Below, piece after piece: positions 29,721 to 37,853 of a DNA stretch of 64,000 nucleotides (position 1 is its first letter; every line of letters starts with the position of its first letter). Under the pieces are notes generated by a model. That model made no database searches and was not told the DNA's origin. It was given only the letters and a program-made list of their open reading frames with translations. The translations under genes were made by a program, and so were the position numbers. The stretch lies in the NCBI GenBank assembly GCA_014323865.1, contig JACONG010000016.1, forward strand, positions 441,982 to 505,981, given 5' to 3'. The stretch is from Rhodospirillales bacterium (lineage in GTDB: Bacteria; Pseudomonadota; Alphaproteobacteria; SP197).

Positions 29721-30848
29721 TCAACCTCTGTGATAACCCGGTGGTACGAAGGGCAGTGCGGCCACCTCGGCGGCAACTCCCCTGCCCCGCAACTCAAGCT
29801 CCAACGCCGTGCCCGGCGTGGCATGGTTCGCATCGACATATCCCATGGCGACCGGCCCGCCGACGGTGGCACCGAAGCCGCCGCTGGTGACATGCCCGAT
29901 CTCACGGCCGTCGCCGTCCCGGACGGCCGCGCCTTCACGCACCGGCGCCCGGCCCTCGGGCCGGATGCCGATACGCTTCCGCGACGGACCGTTGCGAAGC
30001 TGCTCCTGAACGACCGTTGCGCCGGGAAAGCCGCCTTCGGTGCGCCGCCGCTTCTGGATGGACCAGGCGAGCCCGGCCTCGACCGGCGTCGTCGTTCTAT
30101 CGATGTCGTGCCCGTAGAGGCAGAGCCCGGCCTCAAGTCTGAGGCTGTCGCGTGCGCCCAGCCCAACCGGCTCGACCTCGTCCTCCTCCAGGAGACGACG
30201 CGCCAGAACCTCGGCCGCGTGGCCCGGGACGGAAATCTCGCAGCCGTCTTCGCCGGTGTAGCCCGAGCGGCTGATCAGCAGGCGCTCGCCCTGCCAGGTC
30301 CAGGTCGCCGCCTGCATGAAGGTCAGCTGCGCGACCTCGGGGATGAGGCGCGCCATCACGCCGATCGCCCCGGGCCCCTGCAGGGCAATCAGCGCCCGGC
30401 TCTCCAGCACCTCGATCTCGCAGTCGCCGGACAGATGTTTCTGCATCAAGGCGAGGTCGTCGGCCTTCGTCGCGGCGTTGACCACCATGTAAAGGTGATC
30501 GCCCATGCAGGTGATCATCAGGTCGTCGAGAATACCGCCCTGTTCGTTGGTGAACTGGGTGTAGCGTTGCCGGCCCGGCTTCAGGTTGACGATATCGGCC
30601 GGCACAAGCCGTTCCAGCGCCGCGGTGACGGTCCCGAGCGGCGCGCCGCCCCTGGCGGTCAGCCGCATCTGTCCCATGTGTGAGACATCGAACAAGCCTG
30701 CCGCGCTGCGTGTGTGCTTGTGTTCGGTGATGATGCCGGACGGAAACTGCACCGGCATGGCGTAGCCCGCAAAGGGCACGATGCGCGCGTCACGCTCCCG
30801 GTGAAGGCCGAGCAAGGGGGTCGTCAGCAGGTCGTCATCCGTGTTCAC
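29721..30848 (-). CDS. gcvT: Glycine cleavage system aminomethyltransferase (T protein)
   Basis: Transfers the one-carbon unit to tetrahydrofolate and releases ammonia. About 375 residues. The folate-binding core LFDVSHMGQMRLTARG and the later SRSGYTGEDGCEISVPG and AGLCLYGHDIDRTTTPVEAGLAW are standard. The GTG at 30848 is chosen because GGAGG sits seven bases upstream and it gives the normal length; the frame continues into the riboswitch region. It is the first gene of the operon controlled by the tandem glycine riboswitch. Confidence 0.95.
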   Translation of the reverse strand: MNTDDDLLTTPLLGLHRERDARIVPFAGYAMPVQFPSGIITEHKHTRSAAGLFDVSHMGQMRLTARGGAPLGTVTAALERLVPADIVNLKPGRQRYTQFTNEQGGILDDLMITCMGDHLYMVVNAATKADDLALMQKHLSGDCEIEVLESRALIALQGPGAIGVMARLIPEVAQLTFMQAATWTWQGERLLISRSGYTGEDGCEISVPGHAAEVLARRLLEEDEVEPVGLGARDSLRLEAGLCLYGHDIDRTTTPVEAGLAWSIQKRRRTEGGFPGATVVQEQLRNGPSRKRIGIRPEGRAPVREGAAVRDGDGREIGHVTSGGFGATVGGPVAMGYVDANHATPGTALELELRGRGVAAEVAALPFVPPGYHRG

Positions 30849-30894
30849 CCGAACACCTCCGCGCAACAGCAACAGCCGGCGTGTACGCCACGCC

Positions 30895-31080
30895 TGCGTT
30901 GCCCCCTCTGTCGCACGACCTGAGAGTGTTCGCCGGCCGAGCCGGCTTTCCCCTTCGGTGAGACGGCACAAGACGCCGCCTGCTCTCCAGAGTGGCCATC
31001 CTGCTGCGGTCCGTTTGCCTGAGAGTTTCCGGGGCAGGTTGCTCCTTCGGCACCGGTCATCACCGGTCTCTCCCGCAGCA
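30895..31080 (-). promoter_or_regulatory. Tandem glycine riboswitch
   Basis: Two adjacent glycine aptamers on the minus strand. The first runs from GCGGGAGAGA near 31075 through GCCGAAGGAGCAA and ACTCTCAGGCAAA to GGACCGCA; the second from CTCTGGAGAG through CACCGAAGGGG and ACTCTCAGG to CAGAGGGGG near 30903. These conserved boxes occur in the same order in known gcv riboswitches. The element ends about 50 bases before gcvT and has its own promoter just upstream. Glycine would switch on the cleavage operon. Confidence 0.92.
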
Positions 31081-31096
31081 TTCAGCGGCCATGTCT

Positions 31097-31125
31097 ATTA
31101 TCGGTGCTGGGCGACGCCAGGGCAA
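31097..31125 (-). promoter_or_regulatory. Promoter of the gcv riboswitch-operon
   Basis: On the minus strand TTGCCC (31125-31120), a 17-base spacer, then GATAAT (31102-31097). This places the transcript start near 31090, ten bases before the first riboswitch helix, as expected. Confidence 0.65.
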
Positions 31126-31172
31126 CCGCATTCACGCGACCGTGATAACGACCGGTGTGGCGGGGCCGGTGT

Positions 31173-31197
31173 GGCGGGATCGGCGACCGATCCCGCC
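31173..31197 (-). terminator. Hairpin after the lipoprotein gene
   Basis: An 11-bp perfect stem (GGCGGGATCGG / CCGATCCCGCC) with a CGA loop lies 12 bases past the lipoprotein stop and before the gcv promoter. No T-tract follows, but the stem is strong enough to insulate the two transcripts. Confidence 0.5.
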
Positions 31198-31209
31198 GGC
31201 GTCCGAACG

Positions 31210-31758
31210 CTAGAACACCTGCAGCGCCCGGCTCTCGCCAAGCTGCTCCGGGGTCAGCTGGTAGCCGATATAGATGGTGTAGAACGACGCGTCGGAGATC
31301 TTCGCATAGCGCAGGCTCTGGAAGACGTCCTCAATGTGGCCGATCTCGAGCGCATCGCCCGGAAACGCGATGTCGATGGCGAAGACCTGCTTGGCCAGGA
31401 CGTTGCCCTCCGGATCGGCGACCGCGACAAAATAGGGCAAGCGGGCCACGGGTCCCTCCGCCGCCGGTCCGCGCAGGGCGCGCACGGCGAAGCGCACCTC
31501 GACGTCGACCCGATTTTCCTCGGAATAGTAATCGCAGACCCAGTCGACCGCACCGATGGCAGCGTCGAAACGGACGTCGAGCATGTCGCGGCCCTCGCCC
31601 GGCGCGTAGAGCGTAAGTTCGGAGGCTTCGTCGACGATCAGAACCTGGGGACAGGTCAGAACGACAGTCGCTTCGCCTCCGGTATCGCAGGCGGCCAGTG
31701 CCAGAAGCGCCAGCAGGGGCAACGCAAAGCGTCGACGGGACCGTTGTCCGGACGTCAT
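31210..31758 (-). CDS. Putative lipoprotein of unknown function
   Basis: About 182 residues. A basic N-terminus (RSRRR) leads to a hydrophobic stretch ending in the lipobox LALAAC with Cys24 as the predicted lipid-attached residue, so the protein should be anchored in a membrane facing the periplasm. The rest is acidic and looks like a beta-rich domain; there is a CDYYSEENRVDVEV segment and a second cysteine pair that might form a disulfide. I do not recognise a family. ATG 31758 is preferred over TTG 31770 because it places the charged n-region normally. It lies between the CDGSH gene and the gcv operon, same strand. Confidence 0.72.
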   Translation of the reverse strand: MTSGQRSRRRFALPLLALLALAACDTGGEATVVLTCPQVLIVDEASELTLYAPGEGRDMLDVRFDAAIGAVDWVCDYYSEENRVDVEVRFAVRALRGPAAEGPVARLPYFVAVADPEGNVLAKQVFAIDIAFPGDALEIGHIEDVFQSLRYAKISDASFYTIYIGYQLTPEQLGESRALQVF

Positions 31759-31774
31759 CGGCACCGGCAACAGA

Positions 31775-32017
31775 TCAGAGCCTGTTGTGTGTGCCGTCGC
31801 AGAACGGCTCGCTGCCGCTGTGCTTGCAACCGCAGAACCAGACGGTCTTGTCTTCCTCGGCCGTGTAGATGCAGGGCTTCATGCCAACAGCCTTGTGGGC
31901 ACCGTCGCAGAACGGCTGGGTCGCGCTGCGCCCGCAGCGGCACCAGAAATACTTCTCTCCCGCCTTGATCCCGACCTTGTAGGGGCCCTTTTGGGCAATC
32001 ACGACCTCGTCGCTCAT
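31775..32017 (-). CDS. CDGSH-type iron-sulfur protein with two clusters
   Basis: An 80-residue protein with two NEET/CDGSH motifs, each binding a [2Fe-2S] cluster with three Cys and one His: [16 protein letters not shown] (Cys26, Cys28, Cys37, His41) and [16 protein letters not shown] (Cys62, Cys64, Cys73, His77). Such small soluble proteins take part in redox or iron-sulfur transfer. The ATG at 32017 gives the compact family length; the longer frame to 32185 is unrelated. It is divergent from ispH, itself an iron-sulfur enzyme, which may be coincidental. Confidence 0.88.
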   Translation of the reverse strand: MSDEVVIAQKGPYKVGIKAGEKYFWCRCGRSATQPFCDGAHKAVGMKPCIYTAEEDKTVWFCGCKHSGSEPFCDGTHNRL

Positions 32018-32156
32018 GTCTCGTCCTTCCATGATGGCAAGGGAACGGTTATGTGAAAGTGGCGCTACCATAGTGGCGCAGAGGTCCGTGAACAAGCTCG
32101 CGAAGGGGCGCGCGCTGCAACACTGGCCTGCAAAACCGAACGAGGAAAACGACGCG

Positions 32157-33116
32157 ATGAACGTGCTCCGGGAGCGGCCAGCCATGCATGTCCTGCTTGC
32201 CAGTCCCCGCGGCTTCTGTGCGGGTGTCGACCGTGCGATCCAGATTGTCGAACAGGCGATCGAACAGTACGGCGCGCCGGTCTACGTCCGCCACGAGATC
32301 GTGCACAACCGCTTTGTCGTCGAGGCGCTGGAGGAGAAGGGCGCCATCTTCGTTGAGGAACTCGACGAGATTCCCGATGACGATCGGCCTGTCGTGTTTT
32401 CGGCCCATGGCGTGCCGAAGGCCGTGCCGGCGGAGGCCAGGAGGCGCGATCTGTCTTACCTTGATGCGACCTGCCCGCTGGTCAGCAAGGTTCACCATGA
32501 GGCCGGGAAACATCATCGTGCCGGACGCAAGATGATCCTGATCGGCCATGCCGGCCATCCCGAGGTCGTCGGCACCATGGGCCAACTCCCCGGTGGCGCG
32601 ATCATTCTGGTGCAGTCCGAGGACGAGGCCGAATCCGTTGCTGTCGATGACCCCGCGGCCCTCGCCTACATCACGCAGACGACGTTGTCGGTCGACGACA
32701 CCGCCTCGATCGTGGAAATCCTGCGCCGGCGGTTTCCTGACATTCACGGGCCGCACCGTCAGGACATCTGCTACGCGACCACGAACCGGCAGGAGGCGGT
32801 GAAGGCCATCGCCGAACGCTGCGACCTCATGCTGGTGATCGGCGCGAGCAATTCGTCGAACTCCGTACGCCTGTTCGAGGTCGCCAGGACCTCCGGTGCC
32901 AGCAACGCCATGCTGATCGCCCGGGCGTGCGAGCTCGACCCCCATGTGCTCGATGGCGTGCGCACACTCGGCATCACCGCGGGTGCCTCCGCGCCTGAGA
33001 TCCTTGTCGAAGAGGTGCTCGAGGCGCTGGGGCGCGACCACAACATTACCATCGAGGAGGTCGAGGTCACCCGCGAGAATGTTCACTTCAAGCTGCCCCG
33101 CACGCTGGCCGGCTGA
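32157..33116 (+). CDS. ispH: 4-hydroxy-3-methylbut-2-enyl diphosphate reductase
   Basis: Last enzyme of the MEP isoprenoid pathway, making IPP and DMAPP. The three cluster-binding cysteines are visible in [13 protein letters not shown] (Cys21), [10 protein letters not shown] and [20 protein letters not shown] and [15 protein letters not shown] are also typical. I chose ATG 32157 (319 residues, GAGG eleven bases upstream); ATG 32184 is a shorter alternative, and the frame up to 32016 overlaps the divergent CDGSH gene. thrB and rnhA follow in an apparent operon. Confidence 0.96.
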   Translation: MNVLRERPAMHVLLASPRGFCAGVDRAIQIVEQAIEQYGAPVYVRHEIVHNRFVVEALEEKGAIFVEELDEIPDDDRPVVFSAHGVPKAVPAEARRRDLSYLDATCPLVSKVHHEAGKHHRAGRKMILIGHAGHPEVVGTMGQLPGGAIILVQSEDEAESVAVDDPAALAYITQTTLSVDDTASIVEILRRRFPDIHGPHRQDICYATTNRQEAVKAIAERCDLMLVIGASNSSNSVRLFEVARTSGASNAMLIARACELDPHVLDGVRTLGITAGASAPEILVEEVLEALGRDHNITIEEVEVTRENVHFKLPRTLAG

Positions 33117-33128
33117 CGCGTTCGTCAC

Positions 33129-34097
33129 ATGGCCGTCTACACCGACGTCGCCGCAGAGGAACTTGAGGCCTTCCTCGCCGACTACGATCTGGGCTCGCTG
33201 CTCTCGCTGAAGGGCATTGCGGAAGGCGTGGAGAATTCCAACTACTTCGTCATGACCGATGCGGGCCCGTTCATTCTGACCCTCTACGAGAAGCGGGTCA
33301 GCGCCTGCGACCTGCCGTTCTTCCTGGGTCTGATGGATCACCTCGCACGGCAGGGTTTCCCCTGCCCGACCCCGATCAAGGACCGCAGCGGTGCGGCGCT
33401 CAAGGAGCTGAACGAACGTCCGGCGGCGCTCATCAGCTTTCTGAAGGGGCTGTCGCCACGCCGCGTCTCGGTCGAGCATTGCGCAGCAGTCGGCCGCACG
33501 CTGGCCGAGATGCACATCAAGGGCGCCGATTTCAGCATCAAGCGTCCCAACGCCCTTTCACTCGCCGGCTGGCAGAAGCTGGCTGACGGCTGTCGAGGCC
33601 AGGGCGACGGTGTAGCGCCCGGCCTGTGCGATGAGATTGCCGCCGAACTCGAGGTGATGCAGGCACAGTGGCCGGCGGATCTCCCAGCCGGAATGATCCA
33701 CGCGGACCTCTTCTGTGACAACGTCTTCTTCGACGGCGGCCAGCTCTCGGGCGTGATCGACTTCTACTTCGCCTGCAACGACCTTCTGGCCTACGACGTA
33801 GCGATCTGTCTCAACGCCTGGTGCTTTGAGAACGCGCACGAGTTCAACGTAACGAAGGCGCGCGCCATGCTTGACGCCTATCGCCAGGTTCGCCCCTTCG
33901 AATCCGCCGAGATCGTCGCCCTGCCGTTGCTCGCGCGCGGCGCAGCCCTGCGATTCCTGCTCACCCGGCTGTTCGACTGGCTGCATCCGGTCGACGGCGC
34001 CCTGGTGACGCCGAAGGATCCGAGGGAATACCTCGCCAGGATGCGTTTCCATCGCGGCGTCGACAGCGCGGTCGCCTATGGATTGATGGACTCTTGA
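33129..34097 (+). CDS. thrB: Homoserine kinase (ThrB type II, APH fold)
   Basis: Phosphorylates homoserine for threonine synthesis. The 322-residue protein has the aminoglycoside-phosphotransferase fold used by alphaproteobacterial and pseudomonad ThrB rather than the GHMP fold. [12 protein letters not shown] near residue 30 is the nucleotide loop, [14 protein letters not shown] the catalytic HxDxxxxN segment and [19 protein letters not shown] the metal-binding Asp region. The 3' end overlaps the TTG start of rnhA by four bases. threonine synthase (thrC) is encoded 3.8 kb away on the other strand. Confidence 0.95.
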   Translation: MAVYTDVAAEELEAFLADYDLGSLLSLKGIAEGVENSNYFVMTDAGPFILTLYEKRVSACDLPFFLGLMDHLARQGFPCPTPIKDRSGAALKELNERPAALISFLKGLSPRRVSVEHCAAVGRTLAEMHIKGADFSIKRPNALSLAGWQKLADGCRGQGDGVAPGLCDEIAAELEVMQAQWPADLPAGMIHADLFCDNVFFDGGQLSGVIDFYFACNDLLAYDVAICLNAWCFENAHEFNVTKARAMLDAYRQVRPFESAEIVALPLLARGAALRFLLTRLFDWLHPVDGALVTPKDPREYLARMRFHRGVDSAVAYGLMDS

Positions 34098-34540
34098 GCG
34101 AACCTGTCACGATTTACACCGATGGTGCGTGTTCGGGGAATCCGGGCCCCGGCGGCTGGGGTGTGCTCATGCTGTGGCGTGACGAGGAGAAGGAGCTGAC
34201 CGGCGGTGCGTTCGAGACGACGAACAATCGCATGGAGCTCCTGGCCGCGATCCGTGCGCTCGAAGCGCTGAAGCGTCCGACCAGGGTGATCCTCCACACC
34301 GACAGCACCTATGTGAAGGACGGCATCACGTCCTGGCTGCCGCGCTGGAAGACCAACGGATGGAAGACCTCGGCCAGGAAGCCGGTGAAGAATACTGACC
34401 TCTGGCAGGCGCTCGACGCCGCGGCCGAACGCCACGAGATCGACTGGCGCTGGGTCAAGGGACACGGAGGCGATCCCGGAAACGAGCGGGCCGACGACCT
34501 CGCGCGTCAGGGCCTGGCGCTCTATCTCGGAGAAATCTGA
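34094..34540 (+). CDS. rnhA: Ribonuclease HI
   Basis: Degrades the RNA strand of RNA-DNA hybrids. All catalytic positions are visible: [16 protein letters not shown] (Asp), NRMELLAAI (Glu), [12 protein letters not shown] (Asp), [17 protein letters not shown] (His region and Asp). Length of 148 is standard. The start is TTG at 34094, inside the thrB stop region, implying translational coupling. The window also carries RNase HII. Confidence 0.97.
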   Translation: MSEPVTIYTDGACSGNPGPGGWGVLMLWRDEEKELTGGAFETTNNRMELLAAIRALEALKRPTRVILHTDSTYVKDGITSWLPRWKTNGWKTSARKPVKNTDLWQALDAAAERHEIDWRWVKGHGGDPGNERADDLARQGLALYLGEI

Positions 34541-34550
34541 AAGAACGTTC

Positions 34551-34597
34551 TGTTTTGTTGTTGCCTCGGTCGCTGGGCGTGTGAGGCAAACGAAACA
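34551..34597. terminator. Imperfect hairpin between convergent rnhA and peroxiredoxin genes
   Basis: A stem formed by TGTTTTGTTGTTGCCTC (34551-34567) and GAGGCAAACGAAACA (34583-34597) with a few mismatches and a 15-base loop. It sits between two gene ends that face each other and is T/A-rich at the outer stem, so it could stop transcription from both sides. Confidence 0.45.
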
Positions 34598-34641
34598 GGA
34601 CAACGAGCGCTCCAGGATGGCTCTGAGCGCCCGGTTCTTCG

Positions 34642-35124
34642 TCAGCCGAGCTGCTCGAGCATCGTCTCGGCGCTCGTCGAGCCGTAGCCCTCTTCGTCGA
34701 CGTTGAGCTGCTGGACGACACCGTTGTCGACCAGGATCGAGAAGCGTTTCCCGCGCATGCCGAAGGCGACGCCCGAGAGGTCGAGCTCGAGGCCCAGCGC
34801 CCTGGAGTAGTCGGCAGCGCCATCGGCCAGCATCATGACCTTGTCGCCCACGTTCTGGTCGTCGCCCCAGGCGCCCATGACGAAGGCGTCATTGACCGCC
34901 ATGCAGGCAATCGTATCGACACCTTTGGCCTTCAATGCATCGTGGTGCAGCACGAAGCTCGGCAGGTGCCTGGCCGAGCAGGTCGGCGTAAAGGCACCCG
35001 GCACCGAGAACAGGACGACCTTCTTGCCGTCGAACAGTTCGCTGGTGCTGACCTCGGACGGTCCGTCGGCCGTCATGATGTGCATGGTGCCCTGGGGCAT
35101 GGTGTCACCGACCTTGATCGTCAT
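34642..35124 (-). CDS. Peroxiredoxin, Prx5/PrxII type
   Basis: Thiol peroxidase of 160 residues that reduces hydrogen peroxide and organic peroxides. The peroxidatic cysteine is Cys49 in PGAFTPTCSARHLP, and a second cysteine (Cys74 in IACMAVND) is 25 residues later, the spacing seen in PrxII proteins that use glutaredoxin or glutathione. There is no fused glutaredoxin domain. ATG 35124 has a purine-rich GGGAGAGAGAAG upstream. The gene is convergent with rnhA and divergent from yqgE. Confidence 0.93.
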   Translation of the reverse strand: MTIKVGDTMPQGTMHIMTADGPSEVSTSELFDGKKVVLFSVPGAFTPTCSARHLPSFVLHHDALKAKGVDTIACMAVNDAFVMGAWGDDQNVGDKVMMLADGAADYSRALGLELDLSGVAFGMRGKRFSILVDNGVVQQLNVDEEGYGSTSAETMLEQLG

Positions 35125-35277
35125 CGCTCTTCTCTCTCCCTGGTGAATAGCGGCCCTGGCGTTGCCGGGTCCGCTCTGATATGGCCCCGCGCCGTGCCAC
35201 ACTCAAGCCACGATTCGGTGGCGCAATTCGATACATATACCGCTGGTCTTGAACCGGCCACGGGGTATCCTGTTACC

Positions 35278-35301
35278 GGTTGGGGCGAGGGTTGGGGCGA
35301 G
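35278..35301. repeat. 12-bp perfect tandem duplication upstream of yqgE
   Basis: GGTTGGGGCGAG at 35278-35289 is repeated exactly at 35290-35301, 26 bases before the yqgE start. The wider 35125-35327 interval is the divergent promoter region of the peroxiredoxin and yqgE genes, but no convincing sigma-70 hexamers were found. Confidence 0.75.
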
Positions 35302-35327
35302 CCGCAACGGAACGGGAGTGCGAATCA

Positions 35328-35903
35328 ATGGCCGATGACGGCTATCTCGAAGGACGTTGCCTGATTGCCATGCCCACAATCGGCGATCCTCGCTTTGACC
35401 GGACGCTGATCTACATGTGCGCCCACAGCGCCGACGGGGCCATGGGCCTTGTGGTCAACAAGCCTCTCGAGGACTTCTCCTTCGCCGCGCTCCTGGGGCA
35501 GATGGGGATCGAGGTGCGCAGCACGGCCGACGCCATCCGCCTTCACTTCGGCGGGCCCGTGGAGACGGGCCGGGGCTTCGTGCTGCACAGCGATGACTAC
35601 ATGCACGACGGCACCCTGCAGATCGCGACCGGTGTGGCGCTGACCGCAACCATCGACGTGCTCAAGGCCATGGCCTGCGGCGACGGGCCTCAGAGCAGCA
35701 TTCTCGCGCTGGGTTATGCCGGCTGGGCGCCGGGCCAGCTCGACACCGAAATCCAGGCCAACGGCTGGTTGACCTGCGAGGCTGATCCGGAGTTGCTGTT
35801 CGGCGGCAATGTCGACGACAAGTGGCAGCAGGCGTTGTCGAGCATCGGCATCGATCCCGCGCTGCTCAGCACCGATGCCAGCGACATGGGCAGGCCGAAC
35901 TAG
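35328..35903 (+). CDS. YqgE/AlgH family protein
   Basis: A 191-residue cytoplasmic protein of the UPF0301 (YqgE/AlgH) family. Typical parts are LIAMPTIGDPRFDRTLIYMCAHSADGAMGLVVNKP near the start, LHFGGPVETGRGFVLHS, and ALGYAGWAPGQLDTEIQANGWL. The molecular role is not known; AlgH has been linked to alginate regulation in Pseudomonas. ATG 35328 has GGAG about nine bases upstream. Its TAG stop lies within CTAG, which also serves as the stop of the convergent GNAT gene on the other strand. Confidence 0.92.
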   Translation: MADDGYLEGRCLIAMPTIGDPRFDRTLIYMCAHSADGAMGLVVNKPLEDFSFAALLGQMGIEVRSTADAIRLHFGGPVETGRGFVLHSDDYMHDGTLQIATGVALTATIDVLKAMACGDGPQSSILALGYAGWAPGQLDTEIQANGWLTCEADPELLFGGNVDDKWQQALSSIGIDPALLSTDASDMGRPN

Positions 35904-36520
35904 GGCGCTTCCCGCTTCTGTCGTGCGATCCGCTCGCGCCATTCGGTATCGACCAGGGCGAAGAGCAGGTGATCGCGCCAGATGCCGTCGATCTTCAGGT
36001 AGCTTTGCGCCAGGCCTTCCATGCGGAAGCCGCGCGCTTCCAGAAGGCAGCGGCTCGGTTCGTTCGTCGGCAGGCAGGCGGCCTCCAGACGATGGAGGTC
36101 GAGACCGTCGAAGGCATGGCCAATCACCGGTTCGACCGCCTCGGTCATGTAACCCTGCCGGGCGTGGCGCTCGCCGATCCAGTATCCCAGGGTCGCGGCC
36201 TGGGCCACACCACGGCGAATATCGCTCAGCGTCACACCGCCGAGGAGCACGTCGTCCTCGGCGCGAAAAATGAGAAAGCTCTGGGCGATGCCCTGCTCGC
36301 GATCACGCGCCTGGGTCCTGAGTCGGCGGCGAAACGCGGCCTGGGTCAGAGCATCGCGCGGCCAGGTCGGTTCCCAGGGCTGCAGGAAGGCGCGGCTCTC
36401 ATTGCGCAATCGCGCCCAGGCGCTCCAGTCATCCATCACGCCCTGGCGCAGAACCAGACGCCGGCTGGTGAGCTGCGTGCTGCCGGACTCGTTTGCAGGT
36501 TTGCGAAGAAGTCCGAACAC
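35900..36520 (-). CDS. GNAT acetyltransferase (RimJ/RimL-like)
   Basis: About 206 residues, resembling ribosomal-protein-alanine N-acetyltransferases. LTSRRLVLRQGVMDDWSAWARLR opens the domain; the acetyl-CoA region is TLGYWIGERHARQGYMTEAVEPVIGHAFDGL, and RLEAACLPTNEPSRCLLEARGFRMEGL is the classical C-terminal part. The start is GTG at 36520, nine bases after the M16 protease stop on the same strand; the frame further upstream lies inside that gene. The acceptor protein is not known. Confidence 0.88.
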   Translation of the reverse strand: MFGLLRKPANESGSTQLTSRRLVLRQGVMDDWSAWARLRNESRAFLQPWEPTWPRDALTQAAFRRRLRTQARDREQGIAQSFLIFRAEDDVLLGGVTLSDIRRGVAQAATLGYWIGERHARQGYMTEAVEPVIGHAFDGLDLHRLEAACLPTNEPSRCLLEARGFRMEGLAQSYLKIDGIWRDHLLFALVDTEWRERIARQKREAP

Positions 36521-36528
36521 CGGCGTCT

Positions 36529-37788
36529 CTAGTTGAAGCGGCTGGCGATGCGATCGTATTGACCGATGCCTTCCTTGGGCCCGATCGTCGCCACAGTCGG
36601 CGCGGGCTGATCGAGCAGGCGACCGGCGCAATCGCCAACATCCTGCGGGGTCACGGCATCCAGCCGCTCGACGACCTCGTCCTGCGGCATGGGCCGACCG
36701 TGGATCAGCATCTGGCGCGCCAGCACCTCGCAACGCGAGGTCGTGCTCTCGCGTGACATCAGAAGGCCTGCCTTGAGCTGGGTCCGGGCGCGTTCGATTT
36801 CCGCAACTTCGAGTCCATCGGCGGCGCGGACGAGCTCGTTGGCGATCACCTCGGACACCTCGGCACCATCCTCGTCGGCACAGCCCGCATAGATGCCGAA
36901 CAGCCCGCCGTCGACGAAGGCCGAGTGGAACGCATAGATGGCATAGGCCAGTCCGCGCTTCTCACGAACCTCCTGGAAGAGGCGCGACGACATGCCGCCG
37001 CCCAGCGCGTTGGTGAAGAGCTGGACAGGGTAGTAGTGAGGGTCGTCAAAACCGAAGCCGTCGAAGCCAGCGATCAGATGAAGCTGCTCAACGTCGTCGT
37101 CCTGCCCGACGGTACCCCCGGCGTAACTCGCCGGTTCGGCAACATGGCCGTTCGACCGGCGCAAACCGGCGAACTGCTGCTCGGCCAGACGGACCAGCGC
37201 ATCGTGGTCGACCCCGCCCGATGCCGCGAGGATCATGCTGTCGGCGGTGTAGTAGCGACCCATGAAGTCGAGCACCGACTGGCGCGTGAAACCCTCGACC
37301 CGTTCGGATGTGCCGAGAATCGAGCGGCCCATGGGCTGATCGGGGAAGGCACGCTCCTGGAAGAGGTCGAAGATCAGGTCATCGGGAGTGTCGTGAACCT
37401 GGGCAATCTCCTGCATCACGACCCAGCGCTCACGCTCCAGCTCGGTCTCATCGACCGCGGAGTTCTGCAGAATGTCGGCGAGCACATCGACTGCAAGCGG
37501 AACGTCGTTCTTCAGGACACGGGCGTAGTAGGCTGTGTGCTCACGCGACGTGTAGGCGTTCACGTGGCCGCCGACGTCCTCAATCTCCTGGGCGATCGCC
37601 TGGGCGTCACGCCGCGCAGTGCCCTTGAAGGCCATGTGTTCCAGGAGATGGGAAATGCCGTTGAGATCAGCGGGCTCGTCGCGCGCGCCGACATCGACCC
37701 AGACACCGACGGCAGCCGACTCGACCCCGTCGATCAAGTCTGTCGCGACACGCATACCGTTGTTCAGCGTGGTGACGTTAACAGTCAT
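36529..37788 (-). CDS. M16 family zinc metalloprotease
   Basis: Mitochondrial-processing-peptidase-like protein of 419 residues. The inverted zinc motif HLLEH (His47, Glu50, His51) is followed by the distal Glu in ELERERWVVMQEI. The second, inactive-type domain carries the R/Y pair region around GGGMSSRLFQEVREKRGLAYAIYAFHS. No signal peptide is seen, so it is probably cytoplasmic. It follows thrC in the common alphaproteobacterial order thrC-M16-GNAT. Confidence 0.94.
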   Translation of the reverse strand: MTVNVTTLNNGMRVATDLIDGVESAAVGVWVDVGARDEPADLNGISHLLEHMAFKGTARRDAQAIAQEIEDVGGHVNAYTSREHTAYYARVLKNDVPLAVDVLADILQNSAVDETELERERWVVMQEIAQVHDTPDDLIFDLFQERAFPDQPMGRSILGTSERVEGFTRQSVLDFMGRYYTADSMILAASGGVDHDALVRLAEQQFAGLRRSNGHVAEPASYAGGTVGQDDDVEQLHLIAGFDGFGFDDPHYYPVQLFTNALGGGMSSRLFQEVREKRGLAYAIYAFHSAFVDGGLFGIYAGCADEDGAEVSEVIANELVRAADGLEVAEIERARTQLKAGLLMSRESTTSRCEVLARQMLIHGRPMPQDEVVERLDAVTPQDVGDCAGRLLDQPAPTVATIGPKEGIGQYDRIASRFN

Positions 37789-37853
37789 GATCCTCCCATG
37801 CCTCGCGCGGCGTCTTTGCGCGCTGTCACGAAGCCTTAACCAACAGAACTCCT

